Positions 1 through 8,697 of a DNA stretch of 64,000 nt are shown here, piece by piece. The stretch comes from Planktotalea arctica. GTDB taxonomy: Bacteria > Pseudomonadota > Alphaproteobacteria > Rhodobacterales > Rhodobacteraceae. The DNA is taken from positions 372,001 through 436,000 of the forward strand of contig NZ_MUHR01000006.1 in assembly GCF_002105285.1 (NCBI RefSeq), written 5' to 3'. The notes beneath the pieces are model-generated. The model was given only the letters and a program-made list of their open reading frames with translations, searched no databases and was not told where the DNA came from. Numbering within the stretch: position 1 is the stretch's first letter; every line of letters starts with the position of its first letter. The translations under genes and the position numbers were made by a program.

Positions 1-999
1 AGAGGCCATCTTGGCCCAAAAGCTGAAACATTTCTCTGCGTCGGAAGTCCATTTGCGCACGCCCTTGATGCTTGATTTCTGATGGCTTTGGGTCGGCGCG
101 CCAAAGGGCAGGGCCTTTACCGGGCAAGCATCGGCGCATTTTGTGCAGATGTTGCAAAACTCGCTGACGCCCAGTTTTTTGGGCGCGTCCGGCTGCAGCG
201 GCAACGAGGTAAATATCTTGGAAAACCGCAAACGCGGGCCGAACTGCGGCGTAATCACCATCTGGTTGCGCGCATATTCGCCAAGGCCCGCTTTGAGCGC
301 ATAAGGAATAACCAATGCCGTATCGTTCATCGAGGCAACGGCCTCATAGCCTAGATTGCGGATATAGGCCGCCATTTGCATAACGATTGCTGCCTCATGG
401 CTGTATTCGCGCCCCGTGGCTGCGCCGGCAAGGGCCGAGGGGTAGGTGGAGACCAGCTCTTTCTCCATTTGATGCCCGAGCACGATCACATGTGTGATGC
501 CCTCGGGCAAATCGTTTGGCGCTTCGCTCATGTCGCGGGTGTCAACGCGGCTGGCGTAGTGCCAGCGATCATCACGTGTGGTGACGGCGCAAAGGTCGGC
601 ACCGAAAAACTGGGCGATGCGCTTGATTTCGGCGCTCATCTTGGTGGGATCATCCACTTTGATCTGATCTGGTGCGACGGGCGTGTCATAGGCGATTGGT
701 GCCTGGAACCCCTCGCGCGCGCCGCTCTCTGCGCCGCGATCGGACACGATATCGGAAATCAGCCAGGAGGCGTTGCGCAATGCAAAATCGCGTTGTGTAA
801 ACCCGTCACCGCGCCGTGGCGCGGCTTCCATGCGATAGGAGGCGAAAAACGCATCGGTTTTCTTGTTTCGGACGTTTTTGTCCCAAAAGGCGCGGGTGAA
901 CACGTCGTTGCGCTGCACGAAAGGCTCGAACCCCTCAGTGACCTCTATGCCCGCTTCTGCATCATTTTCGTGCGCGGGGTGGTTGGGCAGATATGTCAT
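1..999 (-). CDS. Reductive dehalogenase-type cobalamin/4Fe-4S protein (C-terminus outside window)
   Basis: Reading from an ATG at 999 gives 333 residues open to the left edge, so the C-terminus is missing. Residues 282-293 hold a ferredoxin-type cluster motif CNICTKCADACP, and Cys324 may start the second cluster. The region before it (KMSAEIKRIAQFFGADLCAV, then a DDRWHY segment) resembles the cobalamin-binding part of reductive dehalogenases and of the related QueG family. There is no Tat signal peptide, which fits the cytoplasmic, respiration-independent subgroup rather than organohalide-respiring enzymes. Whether a C-terminal flavodoxin/ferredoxin reductase domain follows cannot be seen. 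The substrate is unknown. It is divergent from the dehydrogenase gene at 1329. Confidence 0.68.
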   Translation of the reverse strand, partial: MTYLPNHPAHENDAEAGIEVTEGFEPFVQRNDVFTRAFWDKNVRNKKTDAFFASYRMEAAPRRGDGFTQRDFALRNASWLISDIVSDRGAESGAREGFQAPIAYDTPVAPDQIKVDDPTKMSAEIKRIAQFFGADLCAVTTRDDRWHYASRVDTRDMSEAPNDLPEGITHVIVLGHQMEKELVSTYPSALAGAATGREYSHEAAIVMQMAAYIRNLGYEAVASMNDTALVIPYALKAGLGEYARNQMVITPQFGPRLRFSKIFTSLPLQPDAPKKLGVSEFCNICTKCADACPVKALPFGAPTQSHQKSSIKGVRKWTSDAEKCFSFWAKMAS

Positions 1000-1044
1000 G
1001 GCGCAAGCCTAGCGAGCGAAGCACGCGGTGCAAGTGCCGGATTT

Positions 1045-1065
1045 GAGTTTATGGGCAAGATGAAG
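1045..1065 (+). repeat. Intergenic repeat, copy A
   Basis: This 21-bp core (GAGTTTATGGGCAAGATGAAG) recurs in inverted form at 1211-1231 and in direct form near 8650 and 26919. It lies in the 329-bp divergent spacer between the genes at 999 and 1329. No protein-coding role is evident. Apart from the two copies I see nothing else distinctive in the spacer. Confidence 0.6.
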
Positions 1066-1210
1066 CGGCAATGCGTTCCACCCCGATTGACCTTTATTGA
1101 AAAAGCCAACCGGAGCTTCACCTTGCACCCGGGATCGCTCTCCAGCTATCCGGGTAGGCTCTGTCTAGGCGATTAACCTTAACGGGTGGTTACCTTGGTG
1201 CAAGTTTCCT

Positions 1211-1231
1211 CTTCATCTTGCCAATAAACTC
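1211..1231 (-). repeat. Intergenic repeat, copy B (inverted relative to A)
   Basis: The minus strand reads GAGTTTATTGGCAAGATGAAG, with 20 of 21 bases matching copy A. The two copies face each other about 145 bp apart in the same spacer. The similarity continues a few bases past the core (GCGGCAA versus AGGAAAC), which suggests a slightly longer element. Confidence 0.6.
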
Positions 1232-1328
1232 ACTGTTGACGCGGTTTCGGCGGGCAGATCGGTCGCGAATAGGCGCGACGGGTCGCAAAGGCGCTTTCAA
1301 TCTCGCGATGAAAATCAAGGAGAGTGGC

Positions 1329-2273
1329 ATGAAAATCGGATTTATCGGGCTGGGCAATGTGGGCGGCAAACTCTCGGGGAGTTTGCTACGCAATGGCGTT
1401 GATCTTGCCGTGCATGATCTGGAAGAAGGCTTGGTGGCCAAATCTGTCGCTCTGGGAGCTAGAAAGGGTGTAAGCCCTGCGCAGCTTATGCGCACATGTG
1501 ATGCGGTGATCACCTGCCTGCCAAGCCCCGCGGCGTCCGATGCAGTGATGCAAGAGATGCTGCCAGAGGTGAAAGAGGGCAAAATCTGGATGGAAATGTC
1601 CACTACGGATGAGGCGGAAGTCAAGCGGCTCGGCGCGCTCGTGATCGACGCGGGCGGCGCGGCGGTGGATTGCCCTGTCTCGGGGGGATGTCACCGTGCC
1701 GATACCGGAAATATTGCTATTTTTGCAGGCTGCGCGCGCGCCACTTTCGAGCGGATTTTGCCACTTTTGACCATTATGGGGCGGCGTGTGCTGCACACGG
1801 GTGATCTTGGCTCTGCCAGCATCTTGAAAGTGATTACCAATTATCTCGCTACCGCCAACCTTGTCTCTGTTGCAGAAGCGCTCACGGTGGCCAAAGGCGC
1901 AGGCATGGACCTTGCAACCGCCTATGAGGCGATCCGCGTCTCGTCTGGCACATCTTTCGTGCATGAAACCGAAAGCCAGGTCATTTTGAACGGGAGCCGC
2001 GATATTTCCTTCACCATGGATCTTGTCGCCAAGGATATAGGCCTGTTTCAGGCGGTTGCGGATCGCGCGCAAGTGCCCTTGCAGGTGAACCCGCTCTTGA
2101 TCGAGATTTTCAACGATGGCATCGCGCGCTTTGGCCCGCGCGAGTTGTCGCCTAATATCATCAAGCGTCTCGAGCAAGCGACGGGCCTTGATATCACAGC
2201 GCCCGGCTTTCCGGCGCAAATGGTCGATGATGAACCCGAGGAGGCTGGCGCGGAGGTGATCGTGCGCAGGTAG
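1329..2273 (+). CDS. NAD(P)-dependent 3-hydroxyisobutyrate dehydrogenase-family oxidoreductase
   Basis: The 314-residue product starts with a Rossmann fold (MKIGFIGLGNVGG, GxGxxG at residues 7-12). It carries the family substrate motif DCPVSGG and the segment GSASILKVITN, whose Lys matches the catalytic Lys of beta-hydroxyacid dehydrogenases. The ATG at 1329 was chosen over upstream ATGs because AAGGAGAG sits just before it and the Rossmann strand begins at once. The family reduces or oxidises 3-hydroxyacids such as 3-hydroxyisobutyrate, tartronate semialdehyde or 2-hydroxymethylglutarate. The exact substrate cannot be told from sequence, and no valine-catabolism genes are adjacent. Confidence 0.85.
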   Translation: MKIGFIGLGNVGGKLSGSLLRNGVDLAVHDLEEGLVAKSVALGARKGVSPAQLMRTCDAVITCLPSPAASDAVMQEMLPEVKEGKIWMEMSTTDEAEVKRLGALVIDAGGAAVDCPVSGGCHRADTGNIAIFAGCARATFERILPLLTIMGRRVLHTGDLGSASILKVITNYLATANLVSVAEALTVAKGAGMDLATAYEAIRVSSGTSFVHETESQVILNGSRDISFTMDLVAKDIGLFQAVADRAQVPLQVNPLLIEIFNDGIARFGPRELSPNIIKRLEQATGLDITAPGFPAQMVDDEPEEAGAEVIVRR

Positions 2274-2350
2274 GCGAGCGCCTCTCGCTTTCGTGCAAAC
2301 TTGCATGTAGGGGAAGAAAGAACTGATCCAATCGAGGGGGGCCTGTACCC

Positions 2351-2854
2351 ATGCCTGAACCTGTGTCCGAACCTGTCATCGCCACGCTTTATGCCTCGCC
2401 GCCACGCCGCTTTTTGGGGACGGGGATGCTTTTGCTGCTTGGCGGGCTATTGATCTATCTCGCGCTGGCCGTGCCGTTCGGGCCGTCGCAAATATTCTTG
2501 ATCCTTGCAGGGTTGCTCGGGCTATTTTGTGCGATGCGTTTGCATACTGCTACGGCGCAGGTGATCGAGCTGACTGCAACGCAGCTGCGCGTGCAGGGCG
2601 GTATCATCTTGGCCGAACTCGACACTATCAAAAAGGTCGAGCGTGGGGCCTTCGCATTCAAACCCTCCAACGGGTTTCTGGTGACCTTGAAGCAAAAGGG
2701 TGCGCGCCGCTGGGCCCCGGGTATGTTCTGGGCGTTTTCACGCAAGATCGGTGTGGGCGGCGTCACAGGTGCGCCCCAGACCAAGGGGATGGCCGAAGCG
2801 CTGGCGATCCTGATCGCGGAGCGCGATCTCAAAGCGGGCATCCCGGCAAAATAG
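2351..2854 (+). CDS. Conserved hypothetical membrane protein, PH-like domain
   Basis: The 167-residue protein has a short soluble N-terminus, two closely spaced hydrophobic segments (about residues 24-60) and a cytoplasmic C-terminal half rich in beta-strand patterns (TATQLRVQGGIILAEL, then FLVTLKQKG). This is the layout of bacterial PH-like membrane proteins, but the match is by pattern only. A purine-rich GAGGGGGG stretch lies upstream of the ATG. It stands alone between the dehydrogenase gene and the convergent Tad-like genes. Function is unknown. Confidence 0.65.
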   Translation: MPEPVSEPVIATLYASPPRRFLGTGMLLLLGGLLIYLALAVPFGPSQIFLILAGLLGLFCAMRLHTATAQVIELTATQLRVQGGIILAELDTIKKVERGAFAFKPSNGFLVTLKQKGARRWAPGMFWAFSRKIGVGGVTGAPQTKGMAEALAILIAERDLKAGIPAK

Positions 2855-2856
2855 AA

Positions 2857-2890
2857 AACGCCGCGCGAGCGGATGGCTCGGTGCGGCGTT
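2857..2890. terminator. Hairpin between convergent genes
   Basis: AACGCCGC at 2857-2864 pairs perfectly with GCGGCGTT at 2883-2890, and CGAGC/GCTCG pair inside it around a GGATG loop. It sits 3 bp after the stop at 2854 and 25 bp from the stop of the convergent gene. This suggests a bidirectional terminator, although the U-tract is weak on both sides. Confidence 0.5.
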
Positions 2891-2914
2891 GGTCTTGCTT
2901 TATTACGCAGGCGC

Positions 2915-3472
2915 TTAGCCGTTGCTGTCCCAAACGATTTGCGGTGCAAAGCGTGGGCGCGTGTAGACGAAGGTCTCGATCACGCGCGGGGCCAGTCCGA
3001 CGCTGAACGCGGGTTCGTAATCGGACGCGGTTTCCACCAGAATGATGCGCTCGTTCGCGATCAGGGGTGGCAACAGCGCGTCGTAGTCACGCACATCGCG
3101 GTTGCGCAGGCGCGGGATGTCGCCGCGGCGCTGGGACCAGTCTATCTTGAAACGGTTCTGATTGGCGTCCCAGCGCAGCAGTGTAACGCGCAGCGCGGTT
3201 TCACCCGGGCTCAGACCCGAGAGGTCTTTATAAATGTGACGCGCGTTTGTCATGTAATCTGGCGTAATCGCTTCGGTTTCACGGCTGATCATATCCGAAA
3301 TCGTGTAGGCGGCTTTTTCGGCAACAGCTTGCGCGCGGTAAGCCTCGTAGTAGGTGAACATTGCCGCGTAGGCCCAAAAAACCACGGGAAAGATGATAGC
3401 GGCTTCCACAGAAGCACTTGCTTTGGTTTCGCGCGCGAAGCCGCGCAGTTTTGACAGGAATATCTGTATCAT
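2915..3472 (-). CDS. TadE-like pseudopilin, second of the set
   Basis: The 185-residue protein has the TadE/TadG layout. A short basic N-terminus leads into ASASVEAAIIFPVVFWAYAA, a pilin-like segment with the conserved Glu in the VEAA box followed by one transmembrane helix. The rest is exported and of low conservation. The start is the ATG at 3472, preceded by GAGGT. It lies 5 bp downstream of the next TadE-like gene and is last in the three-gene minus-strand set. TadE proteins are minor pseudopilins of Flp/Tad pilus systems. The secretion ATPase and prepilin peptidase genes are not in this window. Confidence 0.75.
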   Translation of the reverse strand: MIQIFLSKLRGFARETKASASVEAAIIFPVVFWAYAAMFTYYEAYRAQAVAEKAAYTISDMISRETEAITPDYMTNARHIYKDLSGLSPGETALRVTLLRWDANQNRFKIDWSQRRGDIPRLRNRDVRDYDALLPPLIANERIILVETASDYEPAFSVGLAPRVIETFVYTRPRFAPQIVWDSNG

Positions 3473-3477
3473 GTTGA

Positions 3478-4023
3478 TTACCTCGGTTCCTGAGTGAATG
3501 CAGAGACGGCGACCAGCGCGCTTTTGCCGTTGTGATCGGTGGTGCGCGACAAGGCGAGCTCGGATGTCGGGAAGACCGGATCATAGAGCATGCAAGCGCG
3601 CACGATCATAAGCTCGTTCGACTGGCCACGTTTGAATTCGCGGACAGGGTTAAGCACAACGTTAGTGCCGGACGCCTGTTCGACGCAATCGACTGTCGCG
3701 GGCAGGGCCTGATAGTCGCGTGGATCGTTCGGGATCATTTCGAGACGCAGGTTCGCTTCGCAATCCTCGAATATGACAGCGCCGTCGCAGATCATATCGC
3801 GGATGTCATCGTGCGAGTATTGCGAGCCGGTGCCGATGCGCACTTCGCGCATCGCAATGTCCAGGCCGCGTTCCAGCAAAGTTTGCCGGATCGTGATGAC
3901 CCCCATTTCGATGCTCGATGTGAGGATCAGGATAAAAACCGGAAACACCAGAGCAAATTCGACTGTGACGTTGCCGCGCTCGGCACGGCGAAAGCGGCGG
4001 AGTGTGTTCAGAAGCTGTTTCAT
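3478..4023 (-). CDS. TadE-like pseudopilin, first of the set
   Basis: The 181-residue protein opens with AERGNVTVEFALVFPVFIL, the prepilin-like box (Gly, then VEFAL with the conserved Glu) and a transmembrane helix at about residues 22-42. The remainder has Cys residues that could form disulfides outside the membrane. Its ATG overlaps the TGA of the upstream vWA gene (ATGA), so translation is probably coupled. It is likely to act with the other two proteins in assembly of a Tad-type pilus or another surface structure. Confidence 0.78.
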   Translation of the reverse strand: MKQLLNTLRRFRRAERGNVTVEFALVFPVFILILTSSIEMGVITIRQTLLERGLDIAMREVRIGTGSQYSHDDIRDMICDGAVIFEDCEANLRLEMIPNDPRDYQALPATVDCVEQASGTNVVLNPVREFKRGQSNELMIVRACMLYDPVFPTSELALSRTTDHNGKSALVAVSAFTQEPR

Positions 4024-5429
4024 TGTGTGAGCCTCAGTTGGTTGATCTGGCGCGCAATTGCGTCAAATGCTTCGGAAATTTCGACGCCTTCCACACGGAA
4101 GAAATGGCTTGGCGAGGAGGCGCAGTCTTTCATGATGTCCGCGCCGTGATCATTTACCTCGAAGCCGATGGACCAGATGACGATGCCATCATCTTTGGCC
4201 GCTTCGCACACGCTCGCCATCAAATCATCGCCATAGGACCCCCAGTACTTTGTCGAGTAGTAGTGGTGATGCTGGTTCGAGCGCACGTAGCGGTTCAGAT
4301 AGTTGATGATACCCCAATTGCTCCAGTGGGCGTAATCGGAGGGGCTGTCGTAGGCCCAATCCTGAACGCGGTAGGACGAAGTGTTCACGCCGTCAGTCAT
4401 CAGAACGATGGTTTTTAGCGTTTCCACATCATCGAACGCGGCCGGACGATCGGCAAAGTCGCTATCGGCGTCGCCGGAGGCGACCAATTGGGTCACGACG
4501 GAGTTGAAGCTTGGATCAAGCGTGGCAGCGGCCCATTTCATTCCCATGAAAATATGGGTGTTGCCGCTTGGCTGAAGCTGGTTGATCTGGTTTTTCAGAG
4601 CGGTGGAGTCTTCGCTGAAGACAGTGATGTCGGCCCAATCTTCAACCGGGCATTGAAAACCCCAGCTGTCGTAGAGGCGTGTGTGCTGCATTTGCTTGTA
4701 GGTCTTGGAGAAGTTGAGACCGGACTGCTCGAACTCGTAATCGTCAAATTCGATACAGTGCGAAAAGCCATGCTGCGTTGTCACGTTCAGCTCGTTGTAG
4801 ATTTCAGAGCCTGCGCTGACGTGTTCATCATAGGGAATGATATTGACCGAGATCAGGCCCTGATTGGTGGGCTTGAGCACCGTGTCGATAAAGGTGCGCG
4901 ACGCGGTCTTGAGGCGAGACATGCGGTTGTTGCTTCCCATGGAACCGGACACGTCGAGGACCATCGAAATCTCGACATTCGAAATGCGTTCTTCAGCGAC
5001 ACCGGAGGCGGTCGCGCTTAGCGTGTCGACGCCGGAAAGTTTCATGAAGGCGGTGGTGGTGATCGACTGGGCCTCGGCTCCGACGGTCTTGTAGTTGATG
5101 CCTTCATCGACTGTGACACTGGACAAGAAGTCCTCAAGGCCAGCCGCTTCGAAGTAATCATTCACAACAGTTTGCGGGGCTTGTTGCTGATCAAGATCGG
5201 CAGCCGCCAAAATGGCGCGGTCCAGCGTATGTTGCAAAACGGTTCTATCACGCTCCGAGCGCATAAGGTCTACCCCGATGCCCCCCATCGTGATGATCAT
5301 CAAAACCATGAAGACTGCAAAGATGACCAAGCTGCCTTCCTCGTCGTCCTTGAACTTTTTAAAGGGAGCGCGCCTTTCAGCGTTACCCTTATTCGGCACG
5401 TGGCCGTTAAGGCGGAATTTGTCGCGCAT
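4020..5429 (-). CDS. TadG-like protein with von Willebrand factor A domain
   Basis: About 469 residues from the ATG at 5429, which has AAAGGA 12 bp upstream; an upstream ATG at 5471 lacks such a site. The N-terminus is basic, then DEEGSLVIFAVFMVLMII gives the Tad signal-anchor helix. A vWA domain follows, with the MIDAS motif DVSGSMGSNN and later LMTDGVN, so metal-dependent adhesion is plausible. The protein is expected outside the cytoplasmic membrane, anchored by its N-terminus. It is first in the three-gene set with two TadE-like genes. Confidence 0.8.
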   Translation of the reverse strand: MRDKFRLNGHVPNKGNAERRAPFKKFKDDEEGSLVIFAVFMVLMIITMGGIGVDLMRSERDRTVLQHTLDRAILAAADLDQQQAPQTVVNDYFEAAGLEDFLSSVTVDEGINYKTVGAEAQSITTTAFMKLSGVDTLSATASGVAEERISNVEISMVLDVSGSMGSNNRMSRLKTASRTFIDTVLKPTNQGLISVNIIPYDEHVSAGSEIYNELNVTTQHGFSHCIEFDDYEFEQSGLNFSKTYKQMQHTRLYDSWGFQCPVEDWADITVFSEDSTALKNQINQLQPSGNTHIFMGMKWAAATLDPSFNSVVTQLVASGDADSDFADRPAAFDDVETLKTIVLMTDGVNTSSYRVQDWAYDSPSDYAHWSNWGIINYLNRYVRSNQHHHYYSTKYWGSYGDDLMASVCEAAKDDGIVIWSIGFEVNDHGADIMKDCASSPSHFFRVEGVEISEAFDAIARQINQLRLTQ

Positions 5430-5770
5430 CTTGATCGGTCCTTTCCGTTTCGCCCCTAACGCAACACACACTTGGGGCGGAATTTGTCCCGCTCAGATGT
5501 GCGCTGGGCTTGTGGCGAAAATGGGGCAGGAAACGGGAGATACCGTGCCCGATTTGACCGGTTCACGGACAATGGCGCTGAAACGAATCAAATTGTTTCT
5601 AAATCGCAAGTGAATTTCAGGCTTCGGTGACGCAAAGCCCGAATCCTGCGTCAAGTTCGGCCAAATTCGCTGTGAGCGGTCTGTTTTTGGTCGCACGCGT
5701 TAACGATATCGTCATAGGCTTGATCTAGCGGTGTCGCCATCACGCAGGCACTGCAATACGGGAGAAGTTC
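5430..5770. other. Divergent intergenic region between the Tad-like operon and glutamate dehydrogenase
   Basis: About 340 bp without a convincing gene; it must hold two divergent promoters. I could not fix -35/-10 boxes with confidence. The only clear signal is GGGAGAAG just before the gdhA start. The short open frames here overlap one another and lack ribosome binding sites. Confidence 0.5.
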
Positions 5771-7201
5771 ATGAGCACTACAAACGAGCCGAGTTTTCGC
5801 GAAAGCGTTGATCTGATGTTTAACCGCGCCGTCGCGCTGCTGGATTTGCCGCCGGGGCTCGAAGAGAAGATCAGGGTTTGCAATGCGACCTATACCGTGC
5901 GCTTTGGCGTGCGCCTGCGCGGAAAAATCGAAACGTTTACCGGATATCGCTCGGTTCACTCGGAACATATGGAGCCAGTTAAAGGCGGCATTCGCTTTGC
6001 GATGGGCGTCAATCAGGACGAGGTCGAGGCGCTGGCAGCGCTGATGACGTATAAATGTGCTCTGGTCGAAGCTCCCTTTGGTGGCTCCAAGGGCGGGTTG
6101 CGCATTGATCCGCGCCAATACGACGAACATGAGTTGGAGCTGATTACGCGCCGCTTTGCCTATGAGCTGATCAAACGTGATCTGATTGATCCGGCGCAGA
6201 ACGTTCCGGCCCCCGATATGGGCACGGGCGAGCGCGAGATGGCATGGATCGCCGATCAATACGCGCGCATGAACACCTCTGACATCAACGGCAAGGCCTG
6301 TGTGACCGGTAAGCCGCTAAATGCGGGCGGCATCGCCGGACGCGTCGAGGCGACGGGCCGCGGCGTGCAATACGCGCTGCGCGAGTTCTTCCGCGATGAT
6401 CTAGATCTGAAGAAAGCGGGCCTTACGGGCACGCTCGAGGGCAAACGCGTCATCGTGCAGGGCCTGGGCAATGTGGGCTATCACGCGGCGAAGTTCCTGC
6501 GCGAAGAGGACGGCGCACAAATTATCGGTATCATTGAACACGACGGCGCACTCTTTGATGAAAAAGGTCTGGACGTGGAAGCTGTGCATGGCTGGATCAC
6601 CAAACACGGCGGCGTCAGCGGCTATCCCGATGCCCGCGGCCATGAAGATGGCGCAGCGGTGCTGGAATCCGATTGCGATATCCTGATCCCTGCGGCGCTC
6701 GAGGGCGTGATCAATCTTGAGAATGCGGACCGCATCAAAGCGAACCTGATCATTGAAGCGGCGAATGGCCCAGTAACCGCTGGTGCGGACGATATTCTAC
6801 GCGAAAAGGGCGTGGTGATTATTCCGGATATGTATGCCAACGCGGGCGGCGTGACGGTCAGCTATTTTGAGTGGGTGAAGAACCTTAGCCACATCCGCTT
6901 TGGCCGCATGCAGCGCCGCCAAGAAGAATCGCGTCACCAGCTGGTCGTGGACGAGTTGGAGCGGTTGAGCAGCGATAAGGGCCTCGGTTGGCAGCTCTCA
7001 CCTGGTTTCAAAGAGAAATACCTGCGCGGCGCAGACGAGCTGGAGTTGGTGCGCTCGGGCCTCGATGACACGATGCGGATTTCCTATCAATCCATGCGCA
7101 AGATCTGGCATGAGCGTGAGGACGTAACCGATCTTCGCACGGCGGCCTATATCGTCGCGATCGAAAAAGTGGCGGCAAGCTACCGCGCCAAAGGCCTCTA
7201 G
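5771..7201 (+). CDS. gdhA: Glutamate dehydrogenase, Glu/Leu/Phe/Val dehydrogenase family
   Basis: The 476-residue enzyme carries the ELFV signature around the catalytic lysine (EAPFGGSKGGLRIDP), the substrate region EPVKGGIRFAMGVNQDE and a C-terminal Rossmann domain (VIVQGLGNVGYHAAKFL). It converts glutamate and NAD(P)+ to 2-oxoglutarate and ammonium, or the reverse. The start is supported by GGGAGAAG. The length fits a hexameric-type enzyme rather than the large 180-kDa form. It lies upstream of the sarcosine oxidase genes but is separated from them by a terminator-like hairpin. Confidence 0.9.
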   Translation: MSTTNEPSFRESVDLMFNRAVALLDLPPGLEEKIRVCNATYTVRFGVRLRGKIETFTGYRSVHSEHMEPVKGGIRFAMGVNQDEVEALAALMTYKCALVEAPFGGSKGGLRIDPRQYDEHELELITRRFAYELIKRDLIDPAQNVPAPDMGTGEREMAWIADQYARMNTSDINGKACVTGKPLNAGGIAGRVEATGRGVQYALREFFRDDLDLKKAGLTGTLEGKRVIVQGLGNVGYHAAKFLREEDGAQIIGIIEHDGALFDEKGLDVEAVHGWITKHGGVSGYPDARGHEDGAAVLESDCDILIPAALEGVINLENADRIKANLIIEAANGPVTAGADDILREKGVVIIPDMYANAGGVTVSYFEWVKNLSHIRFGRMQRRQEESRHQLVVDELERLSSDKGLGWQLSPGFKEKYLRGADELELVRSGLDDTMRISYQSMRKIWHEREDVTDLRTAAYIVAIEKVAASYRAKGL

Positions 7202-7245
7202 CGGGTTCAAAAGGGACCGCAAGGAAGCACCAACGGCACTGAAGG

Positions 7246-7276
7246 GGCGCGAAGATGAAGATTTTCGCGCCTTTTG
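7246..7276 (+). terminator. Rho-independent terminator after gdhA
   Basis: GGCGCGAA at 7246-7253 pairs with TTCGCGCC at 7264-7271, followed by TTTT. It is 45 bp after the gdhA stop, so gdhA and soxB are probably separate transcription units. Confidence 0.65.
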
Positions 7277-7363
7277 GAAAAAACGACGTGCAATGTCGCT
7301 AACACGTTGCGCGCCGCGCGCAAGCCTCGCATATTTCGAAAAGAGATATCCGGGGAGGGGTGC

Positions 7364-8617
7364 ATGCGGTTTTCTGGACTACGCATTCTCAAAGAAGGCC
7401 TAACAGGCAATAAAGGCTGGTCGCCCCATTGGCGCGACCCCGAGCCGAAGGCTGAATACGATGCGATCGTGATCGGCGGCGGTGGGCATGGGCTGTCCAC
7501 GGCCTATTACCTGGCAAAGAACCACGGCATGACGAATATCGCGGTTCTGGAGAAAGGTTACATAGGCGGCGGTAATGTGGGTCGTAATACCACGATTGTG
7601 CGCGCGAATTATTTCCTGAACGGGAACTCCGAATTTTACAGCCATTCGCTCAAACTCTGGGAAGGGCTGGAGGAAGACCTGAACTACAACGTCATGCACT
7701 CGCAGCGCGGTCTGATCAATCTGTTCCACTCCGATGGTCAGCGCGATGCCTTTGTGCGGCGCGGCAATGCGATGGTCAATCAGGGCGATGATGCAGTGCT
7801 GCTGGATACTGCAGGTGTGCGAAAAATACTGCCATACTTGGATTTCGACAATACGCGCTTTCCGATCTACGGCGGTCTGCTGCACCCGCGCGGCGGCACC
7901 GCGCGTCATGATGCGGTCGCTTGGGGCTTTGCGCGAGGAGCGGATATGCGCGGCGTTGATATTATCCAGAACTGCGAAGTGACAGGGATCGACATTGAAA
8001 ACGGGGCTGTTACGGGGGTTCAAACGACGCGCGGCGCGATCAAGTCCAAAAAGATTGGCCTGACCGTCGCGGGGCGCTCTGGGCAACTGGCCGCAATGGC
8101 GGGGATGCGCCTGCCGATCGAGAGCCATGTTTTGCAGGCCTTCGTAACCGAAGGGCTGAAGCCGGTTATTGATCACGTGATCAGCTTTGGCATGGGCCAT
8201 TTCTATATCAGCCAGTCCGACAAGGGCGGCCTCGTCTTTGGTGGTGATCTGGATTTCTACGCCTCATATGCCTCGCGCGGGAACCTGCCGATGAAAGAGC
8301 ATGTGATGGAAGCAGGGATGACGCTGATGCCGATGATTGGCGAGGCGAAGGTGCTGCGCTCCTGGGGGGGGATCATGGATATGACGCCCGATGGCAGCCC
8401 GATTATCGACAAAAGTCCTGTGGAGGGTCTCTATCTCAATTGCGGCTGGTGTTATGGCGGTTTCAAAGCGGTGCCGGGATCGGGATCGGTGTTTTCGCAT
8501 CTGATGGCGACGGGCAGGCATCATTCCGAAGCCACGGGTTTCCGTTTGGATCGTTTCCGCACAGGTGTGGGGATCATTGATGAAGAGGGCACCGGCTCTC
8601 AGCATAATCTACACTAG
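7364..8617 (+). CDS. soxB: Sarcosine oxidase subunit beta
   Basis: 417 residues, the usual length of the beta subunit of heterotetrameric sarcosine oxidase, from the ATG at 7364 with GGGGAGGGG before it. An FAD-binding motif IVIGGGGHGLSTAYYL lies at about residues 31-46. The segment GGTARHDAVAWGFARG contains the His that, by family precedent, probably carries the covalent FMN. The enzyme oxidatively demethylates sarcosine in the cytoplasm to glycine and H2O2 and passes the one-carbon unit to tetrahydrofolate. It is first of soxBDAG, in the standard order. Confidence 0.93.
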   Translation: MRFSGLRILKEGLTGNKGWSPHWRDPEPKAEYDAIVIGGGGHGLSTAYYLAKNHGMTNIAVLEKGYIGGGNVGRNTTIVRANYFLNGNSEFYSHSLKLWEGLEEDLNYNVMHSQRGLINLFHSDGQRDAFVRRGNAMVNQGDDAVLLDTAGVRKILPYLDFDNTRFPIYGGLLHPRGGTARHDAVAWGFARGADMRGVDIIQNCEVTGIDIENGAVTGVQTTRGAIKSKKIGLTVAGRSGQLAAMAGMRLPIESHVLQAFVTEGLKPVIDHVISFGMGHFYISQSDKGGLVFGGDLDFYASYASRGNLPMKEHVMEAGMTLMPMIGEAKVLRSWGGIMDMTPDGSPIIDKSPVEGLYLNCGWCYGGFKAVPGSGSVFSHLMATGRHHSEATGFRLDRFRTGVGIIDEEGTGSQHNLH

Positions 8618-8633
8618 GGGGTGCTTGAGATGG

Positions 8634-8671
8634 CGGGAGCCTCCGGCGGAAGTTTATTTGGGAAGATGAAG
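8634..8671 (+). repeat. Intergenic repeat, copy C
   Basis: After a GC-rich dyad (GGGAGCCTCCGGCGG) comes AAGTTTATTTGGGAAGATGAAG, a variant of the core seen at 1045, 1211 and 26919. It fills most of the soxB-soxD gap, so it would be transcribed within the sox message. Confidence 0.55.
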
Positions 8672-8697
8672 GGCGTGCGCGCTCATTGGGGGACGGC

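Noticed and set aside
376-1176. 266-codon plus-strand frame near the left edge
   Set aside because: It is the complement of the dehalogenase-type gene, whose 4Fe-4S motif and reading frame are clear on the minus strand.
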